From Delphinapterus leucas (taxonomy: Eukaryota > Chordata > Mammalia > Artiodactyla > Monodontidae), in the NCBI RefSeq assembly GCF_002288925.2, contig NW_022097999.1, positions 14,172,654 through 14,236,653 of the forward strand: 64,000 nt of DNA. The letters are read 5' to 3'. Below, piece after piece: positions 1 to 11,624 of this stretch. The position numbers and the translations under genes are program-made. Every line of letters starts with the position of its first letter. Positions within the stretch are counted from its first letter, which is position 1. Below the pieces are notes generated by a model. That model was given only the letters and a program-made list of their open reading frames with translations, was not told the origin of the DNA and did not search any database.

Positions 1-480
1 AGAGTGGCTAGAGAGATTAGGAAAAAAATTGAGGGTGAGTGGTGTCCTGGGAGTCAAGAGAAGAAAGGATTTCAAGAAGGAAGAATGGTCAGCTGGGTGA
101 AATAATACTGTTTGAACAGAGAAATGAGGGCTGAGACTTTACTGTTGAGTTTAGCAACAGGGGGGTCACTGGTGATCTTAACAAAATTGAAGGAGGCAAA
201 AGCCCTAATGGAGTGGGTGCAGTAGAGAATGAGGGGAGAGGAACTAGGGACAGTGACTTTGGTTAACTGTTTCAGGGAGTTTTGCTATAAATGGGAGTGT
301 AGATATGGGACAATAACTAGAGAAGTATATGGAGTCACGGGAGGCTTTTTTTTTAGACGAAGGAAACAAAATGATCCAGTAATGAGGGAAAAATTGATGC
401 TTCTTGAGAGTGAGGGGAGAAGTGCTAGAGTGATGCCCATGAGAGGGTAAGGTTAAGAGGGATGGGGGCAAGAGGGATGA
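1..480. repeat. Probable ancient interspersed repeat, family not identified
   Basis: A purine-rich block with many short GAGAG and GGGAG runs. It contains phrases such as a 'ggagttttgctataaa' stretch that I associate with old mammal-wide repeats, but I cannot name the family. The short open frames here on both strands have no domain or start context and look like chance. No splice-site pair stands out. Confidence 0.3.
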
Positions 481-1834
481 TCATGATACTGAGGCCTAAA
501 GGACTAAATCTCATTTAGCAGGATTCTGCTTTTTCTTCTCAGCATTTTTTGCCTTTAAATTTATTTCAAACTTACTATATTCTGTTAGAATTAGGAAAGG
601 CAGATAAAAAGCAGTAAAATTTACTGTATATAAAATTAGTGTATCAATTTTGGTGTAGTAGAAGAGATTGAATCTTCTGCGTACGGTGACATTTTAAAGT
701 GTCTTTGAATGACAATTATCTGTGCTATTCTAGTCCCTTATCAAAATTTATGATTGAGCACAGATTATAAACTTAATTGTTCAAAATTTGTAATGGGGTG
801 GATTTTAGCCTAATTTAAAACATGATCTAGTGTTGAACTTTTTCTCTGCAAAATTTGTTTCTTGTTTAATGCATAGTCTTTATACACAAAGGTTTTAGAT
901 GTTTTACAGAAGGTACTTACAAAGTAGTTATTAATCACTTTTGATTTATTGATGATATTTTAAATTTTACAACCACATCAGAAATTTGAATGATTCATTT
1001 CTTTACCAGCTCTGATTAAAGCAGCTGCTTGTGAAGTTCTGGAGAGGAGGTGAATGATCCTCAGTTTGCAAAAAATCACATGAAGTTATGTTAGCAAGAT
1101 GGTGTTCCTCTGTAAAAGCAAAAATAATTTCATTTACTCCAATTTATGTGTTTTGAATGTATTTTTCAAGAACAAGTCTGTATTTTAAAAATTTAGTAAG
1201 CAAATAAGGCAAAAAATTTGAACTACCTTAGCTACAAGTGTGAAATATGAGAAACAAGTTAAGTGGACTTTGAATCAGCTTCACATGAGGAAATCAAACT
1301 TGTATTTCAGTCTTATATGTTTTGCATATGGATAGTGTAAAAAGTACAAATTTATATGTAAATCTTTTTTTGCTGCTAACTCATTTTTATTAAATTACAG
1401 AAGTTAAATATTTTCTTCCTTTTTTTTTTTTTTACATCAGTATCCCAACGGTAGTCAATAATCAGTCTTTCGAAGGAACACTTTGGTAGTTCTGATGCAC
1501 AGTGTTTAAGAATCACCAGTCCAAAAATAATTTACTCTTTTTTGGGTATCTGAACCTCTGCGAATCTTATTTAAGTTGTGGATCCTCTTCCCAGAATTCT
1601 CATTACATTCAAAATTTAGCATATAGTATCATGGAGTTGGCAAACCCCTCTGAAGCCTATTCATGGGGATCCCTTAGGCATAAAGGATCTCAGGTTTTAA
1701 AACCTGCCCTAGGTAGTTTACTTATGTGATTTTTCTTTAAAACTTTATACGAAGATTTTCCCAAAAATATTTGGTCAGCATTTATTGTAGTTTATTTCTT
1801 AGGAGAGTAACTGCTACAGCTGTTTAAGACGAAG
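481..1834. other. AT-rich intronic or upstream sequence, nothing recognised
   Basis: AT-rich unique-looking DNA with a T-run near 1421-1434. The 75-codon open frame at 1502-1729 has no supporting motif, no Kozak strength and no flanking exon signals. I see no gene, RNA gene or clear repeat here. Confidence 0.5.
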
Positions 1835-1990
1835 TGAGGTCTAGTGGAAAGGCCAGTTCAGTCAAAGGAATCTCAGGATCTGTAGATTTCTTTCCAGCTT
1901 TACTACCAGCTAGCTGTGTAACCTTCCGGGAAGTCAGTTAACCTCTCAGGCTTTGATTTCCAACGTGATTTCTGCAGTCCCTGCAAGCAG
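1835..1990 (+). repeat. MIR SINE (sense)
   Basis: Contains the MIR core in sense order: a degraded 'ctagtggaaag' head, then 'agctgtgtaaccttccggg' and 'gttaacctctcaggctt', matching the mammal-wide MIR phrases for 'agctgtgtgaccttgggc' and 'ttaacctctctgagcctc'. Diverged, as expected for a repeat over 100 million years old. Edges are approximate. Confidence 0.55.
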
Positions 1991-2194
1991 TTTTATGAGT
2001 AGTTTCATGATATCATGGTAAAATTCCTTGTCAATTAGGGATTGACTCTGCTGTTTATTTTTGGAGAAAATGCCCCAGAGATAAGTTGTATCCATTGTCC
2101 CTTTTTACTGAATATGATTTTCAGAAGAGTTTATTTGACTGTACTTTCTCAAATGCCATATGAGTAAAAGTTAAAATCCTAACCCCACCCTGAT

Positions 2195-2420
2195 CATTTT
2201 GAGTTTCAACATATTTTATATATTCTGGGTATAAGCCATTGTTATTACATGTATTACAGTTATAATCTCCAGTTCTGTGGATTGCTTTTTCATTCTCGTA
2301 AGGGTTTTTTTGGGTGAACAGAAGTTCTTAATTTTAATTTGATCCGATTTATCTGTCTTTTCATTATATTTTAAAATGACAGTATTTTACTTCCTAATCA
2401 ACTGTTTTTATCCAAAGTCA
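2195..2420 (-). repeat. Ancient L1 fragment (antisense)
   Basis: Reads like the antisense of an old L1: 'tatattctgggtataagcc' followed by 'agaagttcttaattttaat' and 'gatttatctgtcttttc'. These occur in the same order in many L1M copies. Heavily diverged, with no open frame. Confidence 0.5.
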
Positions 2421-2584
2421 TTCATTTAACAAATAATGCTGTGGGAGATCGATGCATAATTATCCCCAGCATGAAGGAGCTAATAAGAAATGCCTAATAG
2501 GGAAAATAAGCCTGCAACAGAGAGCTAAGAGTCCACTCAGTGAATTCATTCATTTAACAAATATTTACTGAGCATTTACTTCAT

Positions 2585-2717
2585 GTTTTTGTTTGTTTGT
2601 TTGTTTCGGCTGCACCGTGCGGCCTGTGGGATCTTAGTTCCCCGACCAGGGATTGAACCTGTGCCCCCTGCAGTGGAAGCATGGAGTCCTAACCATTAGA
2701 CCACCAGGGAATTCCCA
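2585..2717 (-). repeat. CHR-type tRNA-derived SINE (short, antisense)
   Basis: The plus strand shows a T-rich GTTT tail at 2589-2606, then the body with 'gatcttagttccccgacc' and 'gggattgaacc' (the B-box region), and ends with the head 'ccaccagggaattccc'. The element therefore lies on the minus strand. It is the short cetartiodactyl form whose head-to-tail span is about 110 bases. I could not define target duplications. It follows an L2-like end at about 2550-2580. Confidence 0.85.
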
Positions 2718-3319
2718 AGAACCCACTTGTTAATAACCACATCATTCTACAGATTTTTGCATCATTTTTCTTTTGGTTGGGAGTCATTCTAATTTTGGTG
2801 ATTAAAATTGCCATTTATATGGACTTTAGAACTTTAAAAAGTGCTGCTGCTAAAAGAAAGGCAGGCTAAAACAGCAAATTGAATTTCTTTTGGAAATGAA
2901 TGTTAACTGCATGAATCGGGGCCCTTTAAAATTATTTTACTGTGTGTTTGGTATGACTGTACATGATTAAATAAAAATTTATAATTTGGATGACATGAAG
3001 ATTTTTTGAAATATCCCTTAAGGAAATGAGAATTTACATTATACCTATTGGAGTAACATAAGTCAACAAATGTACTGTGTTTAAAGCATAAGGATGATTC
3101 AGGTTTGGAACATGGTATGTGGAGTTTAAATAACTTAATACTTTAATACTAAGGGAAAAGTTTTAATATTTGCTTCCTAATTTTTTTTTTTTTAACTAAA
3201 AAAGAAGTTTGGGGCAAGGAAGAGTTAAAAATAAATAAACAATATAGCCTGACATGACCTTGAAATTAACTTAATGCAGTATAGTTAATCTTAAAAAAAA
3301 CAACAACACACAGTTGATA

Positions 3320-3480
3320 AAAGCATCACTGAGCATTGGATTGAGATCCCAAAACCTTGATTTTCTTTCTGGCTCAATCACTGATTAACTGTGTGGCATA
3401 GGGAAAGTCACTTTTGTGTTATGTGGTTTACAGTTTCAGGTGGTGAGACTTTAAGATTGTGAATGAAAAATTAAATTATG
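3320..3480 (+). repeat. MIR SINE relic (sense)
   Basis: 'ggctcaatcactgattaac' and 'tgtgtggcatagggaaagtc' correspond to the MIR region that normally reads 'ctagctgtgtgaccttgggcaagt'. Only the core is recognisable. Edges are uncertain. Confidence 0.45.
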
Positions 3481-3975
3481 ACTATACATATAAAATGCTG
3501 TGAATTTTAAGCCTTATATAAAAGAAATCCATTTCAAGATTAATTGAAAAAAAGGCCTTTTAAGTAGACCAAACTAAGGGCCAGTGATGTTAGCCTAATT
3601 TGTAACATAAAGCAGCAAACAGTGAAAGTTCATTTGTTGGGGATGAGGGTTGTATTTCTGTGTTACTTAAATGAGGTGCATTTCATTTCTGTGTCTCTTA
3701 GGAAAGGGAAGCCGTCAACTACTTAGTTTTTCTTGTCTTGAAAAAGCTGTGGAAAAGTGAAAAAAACTGGAAAATGAGAGATCTAACTGCCCTTGAATTC
3801 TTTCCTTGTTGTAAAAACTACCTATCTCTTTTTTTTTTTCTTTTGGTTTTAAAACTTTGGACATTTTTGTGTGTGTGTGGTTTTTTTTGTTGTTGCTGTT
3901 AAAAATCAGCTTTTGATGACATGTCATAAATCTGTGTTTGTAGTCTAATTCCATTTTCCCCTTCTTCTGTTGTAG

Positions 3976-4016
3976 GGAGCAAGAGAGCTGAAGGAGAGCC
4001 AGTTTCCTCAAAATTG
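3976..4016 (+). other. PHF21A: Candidate 41-base non-coding (5' UTR) exon, possibly of PHF21A
   Basis: A pyrimidine-rich tract ending in 'cttcttctgttgtag' is followed by 41 bases and then a consensus donor, 'ttg|gtaagtgc'. Both splice signals are strong and on the strand of PHF21A, 7 kb upstream of its start codon. The segment has no ATG, so it would be a 5' UTR exon. It starts ggagcaagagagctgaagg and shows no repeat similarity. Exon status is inferred from signals only. It could also be a cryptic exon or chance, although such a short interval between two good sites is uncommon. Confidence 0.55.
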
Positions 4017-5089
4017 GTAAGTGCTTTCTTCAGGCAGCCATAGTGTGCCTGATGCTAGTTGGATAATAATTCAAATGTTCAGTGACATTTTTTTTTTTTT
4101 TTTTTGCAAAAAAAGCTCTCTCCCAGAAATGAGAATGAGGCTTTGCTGTTTGTACTGAGTGAAAGTAAATTTTTGTCTAATTTCACGTAGCCAAATCTCA
4201 AATGCATTTGTGTTCCTAATAATACTGCTAGGCACGCATGTTCCTGCATTCAGTAACCTCTTAAAATGTAACGGTCCCCTTTGCGAAAAATGTCCTTAAT
4301 GCAGTGGTTAGGGCTAAAAATTAAAAAATCAAGAAATTCAAACGTTAAGGTTCCCATTGTGTTTTGTATTACTTAATATGCGTTAAATTTGATGGCCTTA
4401 GTATATGTGCAAAATGGCTAGGTTAATGTAACTATGGGAACCTTGACTTTGAAATTTGGGACTCTTAAGCATGTATATTATTAAATTTAATGTTGAGTTG
4501 GCTTCATGTCTGATATTGCATTTTCAGTGTGTGTTGTTTTGTATAATTCTTGAAGAGGAAAAAAAAGAGAGAAATGTAGCAGTGTGGGGCATAGAGGCAA
4601 ACACATTTTTTTCCTAGTATCAACTTTAATGTCTACTTTAACAGCTTATAAATCATCACACTTAAATCATTTCTTTGAATGTCTAATTCAGATTACACAG
4701 GGCAGTCCAGTGTCTAAAGACCAAACAAATATTAATCTTATTAGGAGAGCATGTATTATGATTAAAAAATTAAATTCAAACAAGATAACTGGAATAGGGT
4801 AGTCCCCTAATGCAAGACTACTCTTTTTTTTTTTGTTTTAATTCTCTCTCATAGTAATTAATTTAGTGGGTGGAGTAGATATTTGGTTAAAGCTTCTTTT
4901 CATAATTATGGTCCTTGAGGTATCTCTTAGCCTTTTGGGGATTGGGCTTTGAACGTGAAAGGGAGGCATTTGAACCAGTTAATCTTACATTTTACTACCA
5001 TTTTATTCTACTTGCCTTTCTCTCATGGAACCACTTAAAATAAATAATCAAGACCCTACAGCCCTTTACTCTGAGATGCGATGGAATCG
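4017..5089. other. Intron sequence without recognised content
   Basis: AT-rich DNA with T-runs at 4089-4105 and 4824-4834. The 72-codon frame at 4584-4802 has no exon features. I see no RNA gene and no clear transposon. Confidence 0.5.
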
Positions 5090-5800
5090 TAGATTCTTAA
5101 AGAAGAAGGGACGTTAAGGGCCTTCTCTTTCAGCCTTTTACCAGGTGTGGCAATTTCTCCTCTTATGTCCCTGGCATATTGTTATTTGGTTACATACTGA
5201 ACACTACATTAAAAAAAACTGTAGCTCATATTTTCTGTAATGTATTCCGAGGAACTCTAGTTCCACAGAAATTAATCAATATTATTGGGGTGGGGCGGGG
5301 GTGGGGAAAATGTTCTGTGGTCAAATAATTTGGAAAATGCTGCTTTAAACAAAGTTAAACAGGTTTCTTTACTGCAGGACTTCTCAGAACCTTTAATATG
5401 CTAATGTGCATTGTGAATCTCCAAGAGGGGGATATGATATGCAGCATTCTTGAATACTTCTATTGACAGGGAGCCCACTACCTCATAAGGTAACCCATTC
5501 CTTTTTTGTACAGCTCTAATCCTTAGCTCTTCCTTACACTGATCTGAAATCTCTCTCCCATAACTTCCACTTGTCTTAAGTACTTACTGGTTATACTAAG
5601 ACCACCACACCCTCTTATGTTATCCTTTGTGTAGTCATTATATATATGATTCTGGCCAGGCTTGTCTGGACTATTTTTTATCATTAAATAGCATTCTGGT
5701 AAATGTGGCAACCATTTCTAAAATCTCAACCTCATTGTCACTATGCTTCTATACTACCCTTCAGGCTCCTTCATTTTGAATTTCTGTGAGTTTTTAAATA
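5090..5800 (-). repeat. Ancient CR1/L3-type LINE relic (antisense)
   Basis: 'aatcgtagattctta' followed by 'agaagggacgttaagggcc' resembles the reverse complement of a CR1-type 3' end. Further on, 'agggagcccactacctcat', 'acccattcc', 'acagctctaatccttagc' and 'cttccttacactgatctgaa' match the conserved CR1/L3 body in the same order. Very old and interrupted. A G-rich patch lies at 5287-5306. The family assignment is from memory. Confidence 0.5.
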
Positions 5801-6188
5801 TACTTCATCTTTCTTGTTGTTGGGTATGGTTGGGAAGATTTTAGTACACATGCTTGATTTCTGTAAAGAAAGGCAAGAACTAGAAGAGCGTATGTGTGCC
5901 TACCAGGCCTGGGCCCAGGAAGCTGATGTAGAACCTGTATGTTAGAGTGAACACTGATGGTAGGGAGAGGGGCAGGACACTGCAGCAGACCTGTGTAGGA
6001 GAGGGTGCTGTGGGGAAACCCTGACCCGACTGAAAATACCACACCCTTGTGTTGGAATGGTATGACTTGTGTAGGTGTTCCTTTTCTTTAGTGAGGACCT
6101 GGCCCCCTTGCCCCCAAAAAAGCCAGAGAAAAGAAAGATACGTATTTTATACCCAAAGACATCCATACATTCAGATACCATAAACCTA

Positions 6189-6189
<1 letters not shown>

Positions 6190-6224
<35 letters not shown>
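6190..6224. repeat. (TG)n microsatellite
   Basis: About 17 uninterrupted TG units. Length is probably polymorphic. Confidence 0.97.
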
Positions 6225-6225
<1 letters not shown>

Positions 6226-6871
6226 ATATAAATTTATTTTAGTGGTTAGGAAACATCAGTCTTACCAGCTGAGGTGACTTTTGTCAACACCTGTAGTAAC
6301 AGGATTTGAGCATAGTAACCTTGCCAGATTCAGAGGGTGACCTCTAAAATCAAGCTCTTTGTGCAGCAGTGTTTTCTGTTGATCTGTAGAGTGTCACCAA
6401 AGAAATACCACCGTGAAAATAAGAAAAACGTTACATTGTTTTTTAATGTCATTTTATTGATTCAAGTTAGTAAATGTTAGTTTTCAATAAGAGCTATTAA
6501 AATATTGTTTTTATTTTTGGCGTTTGTGATCATTTTTAGCACTAGTTAAAAGTTAAAGATACATTTTATCTCCTAGCACATTAGATACATAGTAAGCAAT
6601 AAGTATTTAGTACAAACTGAAACCTGATGTTTTAGTATTAGGCATCTGTCAAGTAAGGATACATAGATCTGTCAAGGCTTTCTACTTTTTCATATTTTAA
6701 AAACTTAATTAAACCTACTCTAAACACAATTTTGAGAGTATAGATCAAAAGTGGGGTCTTACACCAAGTAGATATATGGTATAGAGAACACTGAGTTGTT
6801 CATTTTTAAGGAATTCAGTCTGGGGGTACAATGTATTACAGACTTATTGTTAGTTAAAGAAACTTGGTTGG

Positions 6872-7224
6872 GGACTTCCCTGGTGGTCCAGTGGTAAAGA
6901 ATCCGCCTTCCAGTGCAGGGGACGAAGGTTGGATCCCTGGTTGGGAAACTAAAGATCCCATATGCCGCGGGGCAACTAAGCCCGTGCGCCACAACTACCG
7001 AGCTTGCGTGCCTCAATGAGAGAGCCTGCATGCCGAAAACTACAGCGCCCACGTGCTCTGGAGCCTGCGCACCACAACTAGAGAGAAGCCCACGTGTCGC
7101 AGTGAAAGATCCCACGTGACTCAACGAAAATCTGCATTCTGCAACTAAGACCAGACGCAGAGAAAGAGAGAGAGAGAGGGAGGGAGGGAGGGAAGGCGGG
7201 AGGAAGGAAGGAAGAATTAAAAAA
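6872..7224 (+). repeat. Full-length long CHR SINE with 16-base target duplication
   Basis: Starts 'ggacttccctggtggtcc' with the tRNA-like A box, continues through the B-box region 'gttggatccctgg', and carries the long CHR body with repeated 'cgccacaactaccgagc'-like phrases. It ends in a GAGA/GGGA/GGAA-rich tail and a short A-run. The duplicated target aaagaaacttggttgg is present at 6856-6871 and 7225-7240, which fixes both ends. Open frames on both strands here are SINE sequence, not genes. Confidence 0.94.
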
Positions 7225-7524
7225 AAAGAAACTTGGTTGGTGAGTTGTTTTGATTGGAAAAAGCTTTATATCAATTCAGGAACAGAGCAGTGATTTTGGA
7301 TAATAAACTCAGAATTAGAGCATTACTACATTATTAGAATCATAATGAAAGACCTAGAGGTCACATATCTCCAAGCAGAACTGTAACCAGATAAAATAGT
7401 TAGAAGCCCCTTTCTTAGAGAATTTGAAAATAAGAAAGCCTACAGCCTTTCCAGCAACATGCTGTGTTGAGAAGTTGATATAAAAGTTTGTGTATGAATA
7501 AGAGTTAAGTATGTTAAGAATAGC

Positions 7525-7690
7525 ATAGAATTTTACAGTTTACAAAGGGCTTTTCATATAACGTCACCTAATTTAAACCTCATAGCAATTTTATGAAATA
7601 GGTGATACCGTTTCCATTTTCCTGATTTATAAGCAAACAAACCTAAAGTTGAGAGTGGTTGCACAGTGAGTGGAATCAGGGTTTTTTTTG
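7525..7690 (-). repeat. MIR relic (antisense)
   Basis: 'agtttacaaagggcttttc', 'cctcatagcaattttatga' and 'cattttcctgatttataag' occur in the order of a reverse-complemented MIR. Diverged, with approximate edges. Confidence 0.45.
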
Positions 7691-10600
7691 GTTTTTTTTG
7701 AGACAGTGAATGTTCTTTCTAGACATTACATCTGCCTTATTTTAGTGGGATTTGATTATTTTGTTAGGTTTGTGGAGTTTTTATTTATGTTTTGGGGGTT
7801 TTGTTATTTGAAGCTGGGAGGTTATTAGGTGTCCCAGTCGTTTGCCATGTGCAGTTTTCAATGTAACGAACGTTGGTATTTTGTGTTCGGCGCTTGTCTT
7901 CTCTGGTGATAGTATTTAGAGCTGATGGGTGGTGAAGGGCATTGGACCTCAATAAACTGTTTTAGGAGAGTCTGTTCACATTTATGTTGCAGCGGCTGCT
8001 ATTTATAACTTACTAGAATTGGTCGAAATATGTTAAATCATCTTTTTATAAATTTAGCAAATAATACCTTCTTTATAATGCTATAAACTGCCTCCAAGTG
8101 GTCATCACGTGGTGGCTGCATGAGTTGCCTAAGCCCCCCCAAATATTTTTTAAAAGGATTAAAGGATTCAACATGTGCTTGCCTTGTTTTTGTAGGCTAT
8201 GAATATATATGTATACAACTTGTTCCTTTAGGCAGAAACCAGTCTCTTAAAACTGCTATTCAGAAAGAGACTTTTATGAAGAAGAAAGATATCAAATGAA
8301 TCTTCTAATCCTTCATAAGTTTTTTTATACTAAGTCACTACCTTTTTTAACCCTTCAGTTTTATCTTGAAATAAAATGAGTAATTGGCATTTAGTGTCCT
8401 TGCCAAATAAAATTTTGTGCCTTTGTGTGTCTCTAATAAGCAGACAACAATCTGATGAAGGAAGTAAAAGCTGTCACCTCCTCAATAACTTGAGTTGCAG
8501 GCTTCTTATCCTGTGAGGCACTCTTTGACATTTAGAGCCTCCCGGTTAAACCCTGGTTTTACTTATTCTTTACCTGAACATTTTGTTTCATCAGTATAAA
8601 ATTTTCTGATGTTTTATCTAGCAATTCTAAGTTAATTTTTTGTTATTTAAAAATAAGTACATATTTTCCATGGAAAATGTTGATACTCTGAAAAGAAGAA
8701 AGTAAATAACCCTGAGTGCTACTGCTCAGAGATAACTAATAGCAAATTATGAAAGCGCCACCTGACCTAAACTCTAGACAGCTCAGAGTATTACTGTTCT
8801 TACAAATCTTTGTCAGTTTGATTGACAAAAATGTGTCTTCTTAAATTTACATTTCTATGACTCTCTTGAAGATAGATGTTTTTCATGTTGGTCATTCTTA
8901 TTTCTTCTTCTGTGAGTTGCTTTTTCATAATTAAAAAAAATTAATTTGTAGTTAATTTGTAAGCACTGTGTAACTGTACAAATTATGTTAACCCTTTTTT
9001 GTGTATATTGTTAAGTTCTCCATGTTTTTAACCTGCTGTTTGTTTCCAGAGTTTATGAGTTGAGTTCAGCTTTGATATTATATGTTGCTACCAGTAAAAT
9101 AAAATATGGCCTTTCTGTTGTTGAAAATACCCTTCAAGGTGATTCTTAATTTGACAAAAATTTATCAGGAATCATTTTTGGACACATTTTCTGATAGCCT
9201 TAAAACTAATTTAAGTACTGTTTTCAGGAAGAACTCTAATGCATACATAAGTCAGGAATTTGAGTAGGGAGATTACTTTAATATTTAAAATTACAGTGAC
9301 TGTATAGTTTTAACATTTGCTTTAGTGTATAGAATAAACTTACATGACAACAGAAGCCTTGGTCTAAATCAGTAACTTAATGATTCTGATATTTATGTAG
9401 TTCCAAAGATTTTTTAAGGTAATAAATATCTGGAAAAGCCTGGGTTTGTTCATCAAAATCACACTTTCCAAATCATCTCCCCTAAACATACTACGTCCAT
9501 GAAAATTTTTGATTGACAATATCATTGTACCATAATAATGTGGAGGCTTTTCTAGCCTCCACAAATATAAGTTTGAAGGAATTTTACACTTTTGAAATTT
9601 ATTATTTTTTTAAAAAAAGGTTAGAGTATTTTGATATTACATAACATAGTATACAAGCCCTAGGGGAAAGATTGCCAATGATGTTTTAAGCCTAGTGAGA
9701 TTAGACAAATATAATGAAGATTCATATTCACACGATTACAGCCTGAAGTTAATGATTTCACTATAACTCTGTTAAATCAGGTTTTAAAGAATTTTTAAGA
9801 AAACTTAGGACTTTATCCATAGATAAATAATTTTTAGAAAGTATAAAGATTATGAATCTCATTGAATTGGCATAAGGAGTAACAGTTCTTCTAACTTCCT
9901 GATTGTTCCCTTCCTCAGTTTGTAAGAATGCTGAAAAGCTGCTCTAACTACAAGTTTTATAGGTACAGGGAAGAAAGGAGAAAGAAGTAAAGTTTAAATT
10001 TATTCAAGTAAACTTTTGCTTCAGGGACAGTACCTAAAATCATGTCTAAGGCCACGTTCAAGAAAAAAGAAAAAAATGAAAAGAGAAATTAGCCATTGAG
10101 TTAATTTAAATTGCAGTAGTGATGAGCAGAGCAGAATAGGAAGGTTCACATTCGCAAATCTAGACTTTTGACATTGTCTCCACCTGCATTTATACGTGCA
10201 GCCAAAGAGATGCACCAGCAGGCTTGAAAAGAAGATGGTGTTCATTGTATAGCTGGAAAAGTCTGTTCTATTGCTAGACCCACATCATTTGTTGTGCACG
10301 ATAGGTTTATTTTTTAACATCCCTGTCATAACTTTGTGGAAAGCAGAGTTCATTGCAATGTGTTTGTGATAAGTATTAATTTGTTAAATGTAAACCTTTA
10401 AATTATACCATAATTGCCCCTGTTTTGAGTTGCTTTATTTTTTAAATAGAGTGAGAGGCCATCCAAATTGTGAGAGTACTCGGGCCTTCTTTAACCTCTG
10501 AGAGATCCTGAACTCTCCAGTTCACTCTGTGTGATGGTTAAAAATGTATGATCATGTTGTTATGTGTCTCTTTCTAAGAACAGCATGTCCTGGATGGTTG

Positions 10601-10980
10601 TCCTCTCCCCCTCTAGACTCCCAACGCATCCAGGACAGAAGAGGTCTTGTTCAGCTCTGTATCCTCAGAAAGTAGTATCTAGCGTGGTGCTGAGCGCCTA
10701 GTAAGTGCTTAGCTGTTTTCATGACCAGATTAAACGCATTTTTTTTTCATTTCTTACTTATTTGAAGTGTTTTCTAGAGGAATGCTCAGAGAATAAAACC
10801 CAGAAATTTTTGGTGCCAATTCAGAAAAAAACTACTCATTTTGGAAAGAAATCTGTTTGGGGAAATTTTTTGCCCTGTGTTTAGTCGACGAAATATTTCG
10901 ACTAATGTAATTTATTTTATCTAACGTATATTTCCTTTATACCCAACATAATGATCCAAAACATTTTATGATCTCTACAG
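7691..10980. other. Intron sequence, no gene recognised
   Basis: About 3.3 kb of AT-rich DNA upstream of the PHF21A start exon. A GT-rich patch with T-runs lies at 7680-7700 and a C-run at 8133-8140. The open frames at 9364-9564 (minus) and 10021-10245 (minus) lack coding signs. Diverged repeats may be present, but none is clear enough to name. Confidence 0.45.
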
Positions 10981-10986
10981 CTGCAG

Positions 10987-11070
10987 TAAGAAGAGGAGTT
11001 TGTTATTTTAAACAGAGGCTGAAGAAACTATAGAATTAGCAGACATAAGGAAAAGTGGAGAAGGTAGAGG
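10987..11070 (+). other. PHF21A: PHF21A 5' UTR part of the start exon
   Basis: This stretch joins the start codon and must hold the acceptor of the exon. Three AG sites could serve: after 'ctctacag' (exon from 10981), after 'ctgcag' (from 10987) or after 'gttattttaaacag' (from 11016). All have mediocre pyrimidine tracts, so the true edge is undecided. An in-frame TAG at 11065-11067, just before the ATG, shows that the reading frame does not extend upstream. Confidence 0.7.
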
Positions 11071-11124
11071 ATGGAGTTGCAGACTCTACAGGAGGCTCTT
11101 AAAGTGGAAATTCAGGTTCACCAG
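11071..11124 (+). CDS. PHF21A: PHF21A (BHC80), first coding exon, residues 1-18
   Basis: Encodes MELQTLQEALKVEIQVHQ, which I recognise as the N-terminus of PHD finger protein 21A. PHF21A is a subunit of the nuclear LSD1-CoREST-HDAC (BHC) complex that silences neuronal genes. Its PHD finger, encoded far downstream of this window, binds histone H3 tails unmethylated at lysine 4. The start context is favourable, with A at -3 and G at +4 (aggATGG), and an in-frame stop lies two codons upstream. The exon ends at CAG followed by the donor gtatgt at 11125, in phase 0. The residues have the heptad-like pattern of an amphipathic helix. The match to three successive exons in order makes a processed pseudogene very unlikely. 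Confidence 0.96.
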
Positions 11125-11452
11125 GTATGTTTCATTCATGGCTTCTCCCACATCATGTTATTAGTAATGGCTAAATTAGTAAACAGGCTATCTCTGATTT
11201 TTAGTAGAGCTTTTAATCGTTTTTCAGTCACTTGTCCAAGAGTCATGTTATTTGCCTTTTATTACTACTCAACAAACTCATTGGTAATATTTTTGAGAAC
11301 TTTAATAAAATATTCCTGACTTCTCTTCCAGACAAAAGAACTAAAAATATTCTTTTCCATATAACGAAGGTGTTAAAAAAAAACCTCTCTTTTTTATCTG
11401 TTTTTTGGTTCATCTGAGGGACTTTGTTCGTGTGACTTAACTTGCATATTTT

Positions 11453-11624
11453 ATTTGTTTATTTTTCAAAATTTACTTTATTGAAGTATAGTTGATTTAC
11501 AATGTTGTGTTAATTTCTGCTGTACATCAAAGTGATTGAGTTATGCATATATATATATACACATTCTTTTTCGTATTCTCTTTCATTATGGTTTATCATA
11601 GGATATTGAATATAGTTCCCTGTG
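11453..11624 (-). mobile_element. 5'-truncated L1 insertion with 16-base target duplication
   Basis: Antisense L1 3' end: 'actttattgaagtatagttg' and 'tttacaatgttgtgttaat', then 'tatcataggatattgaata'. The target ttaacttgcatatttt is duplicated exactly at 11437-11452 and 11625-11640, so the insert is only 172 bases. It sits 329 bases after the donor of the first coding exon of PHF21A, antisense to the gene. The poly-A tail (T-rich on this strand) has degraded to 'atttgtttatttttc'. Confidence 0.93.

Noticed and set aside
6872..7224. A genuine tRNA gene, because of the A- and B-box-like sequence
   Set aside because: The tRNA-like head belongs to a CHR SINE with a long body, tail and target duplication; it does not form a complete tRNA cloverleaf.
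11071..11319. 82-codon open frame starting at the PHF21A ATG
   Set aside because: Only the first 18 codons are exon; the frame continues by chance past the GTATGT donor at 11125 into the intron.
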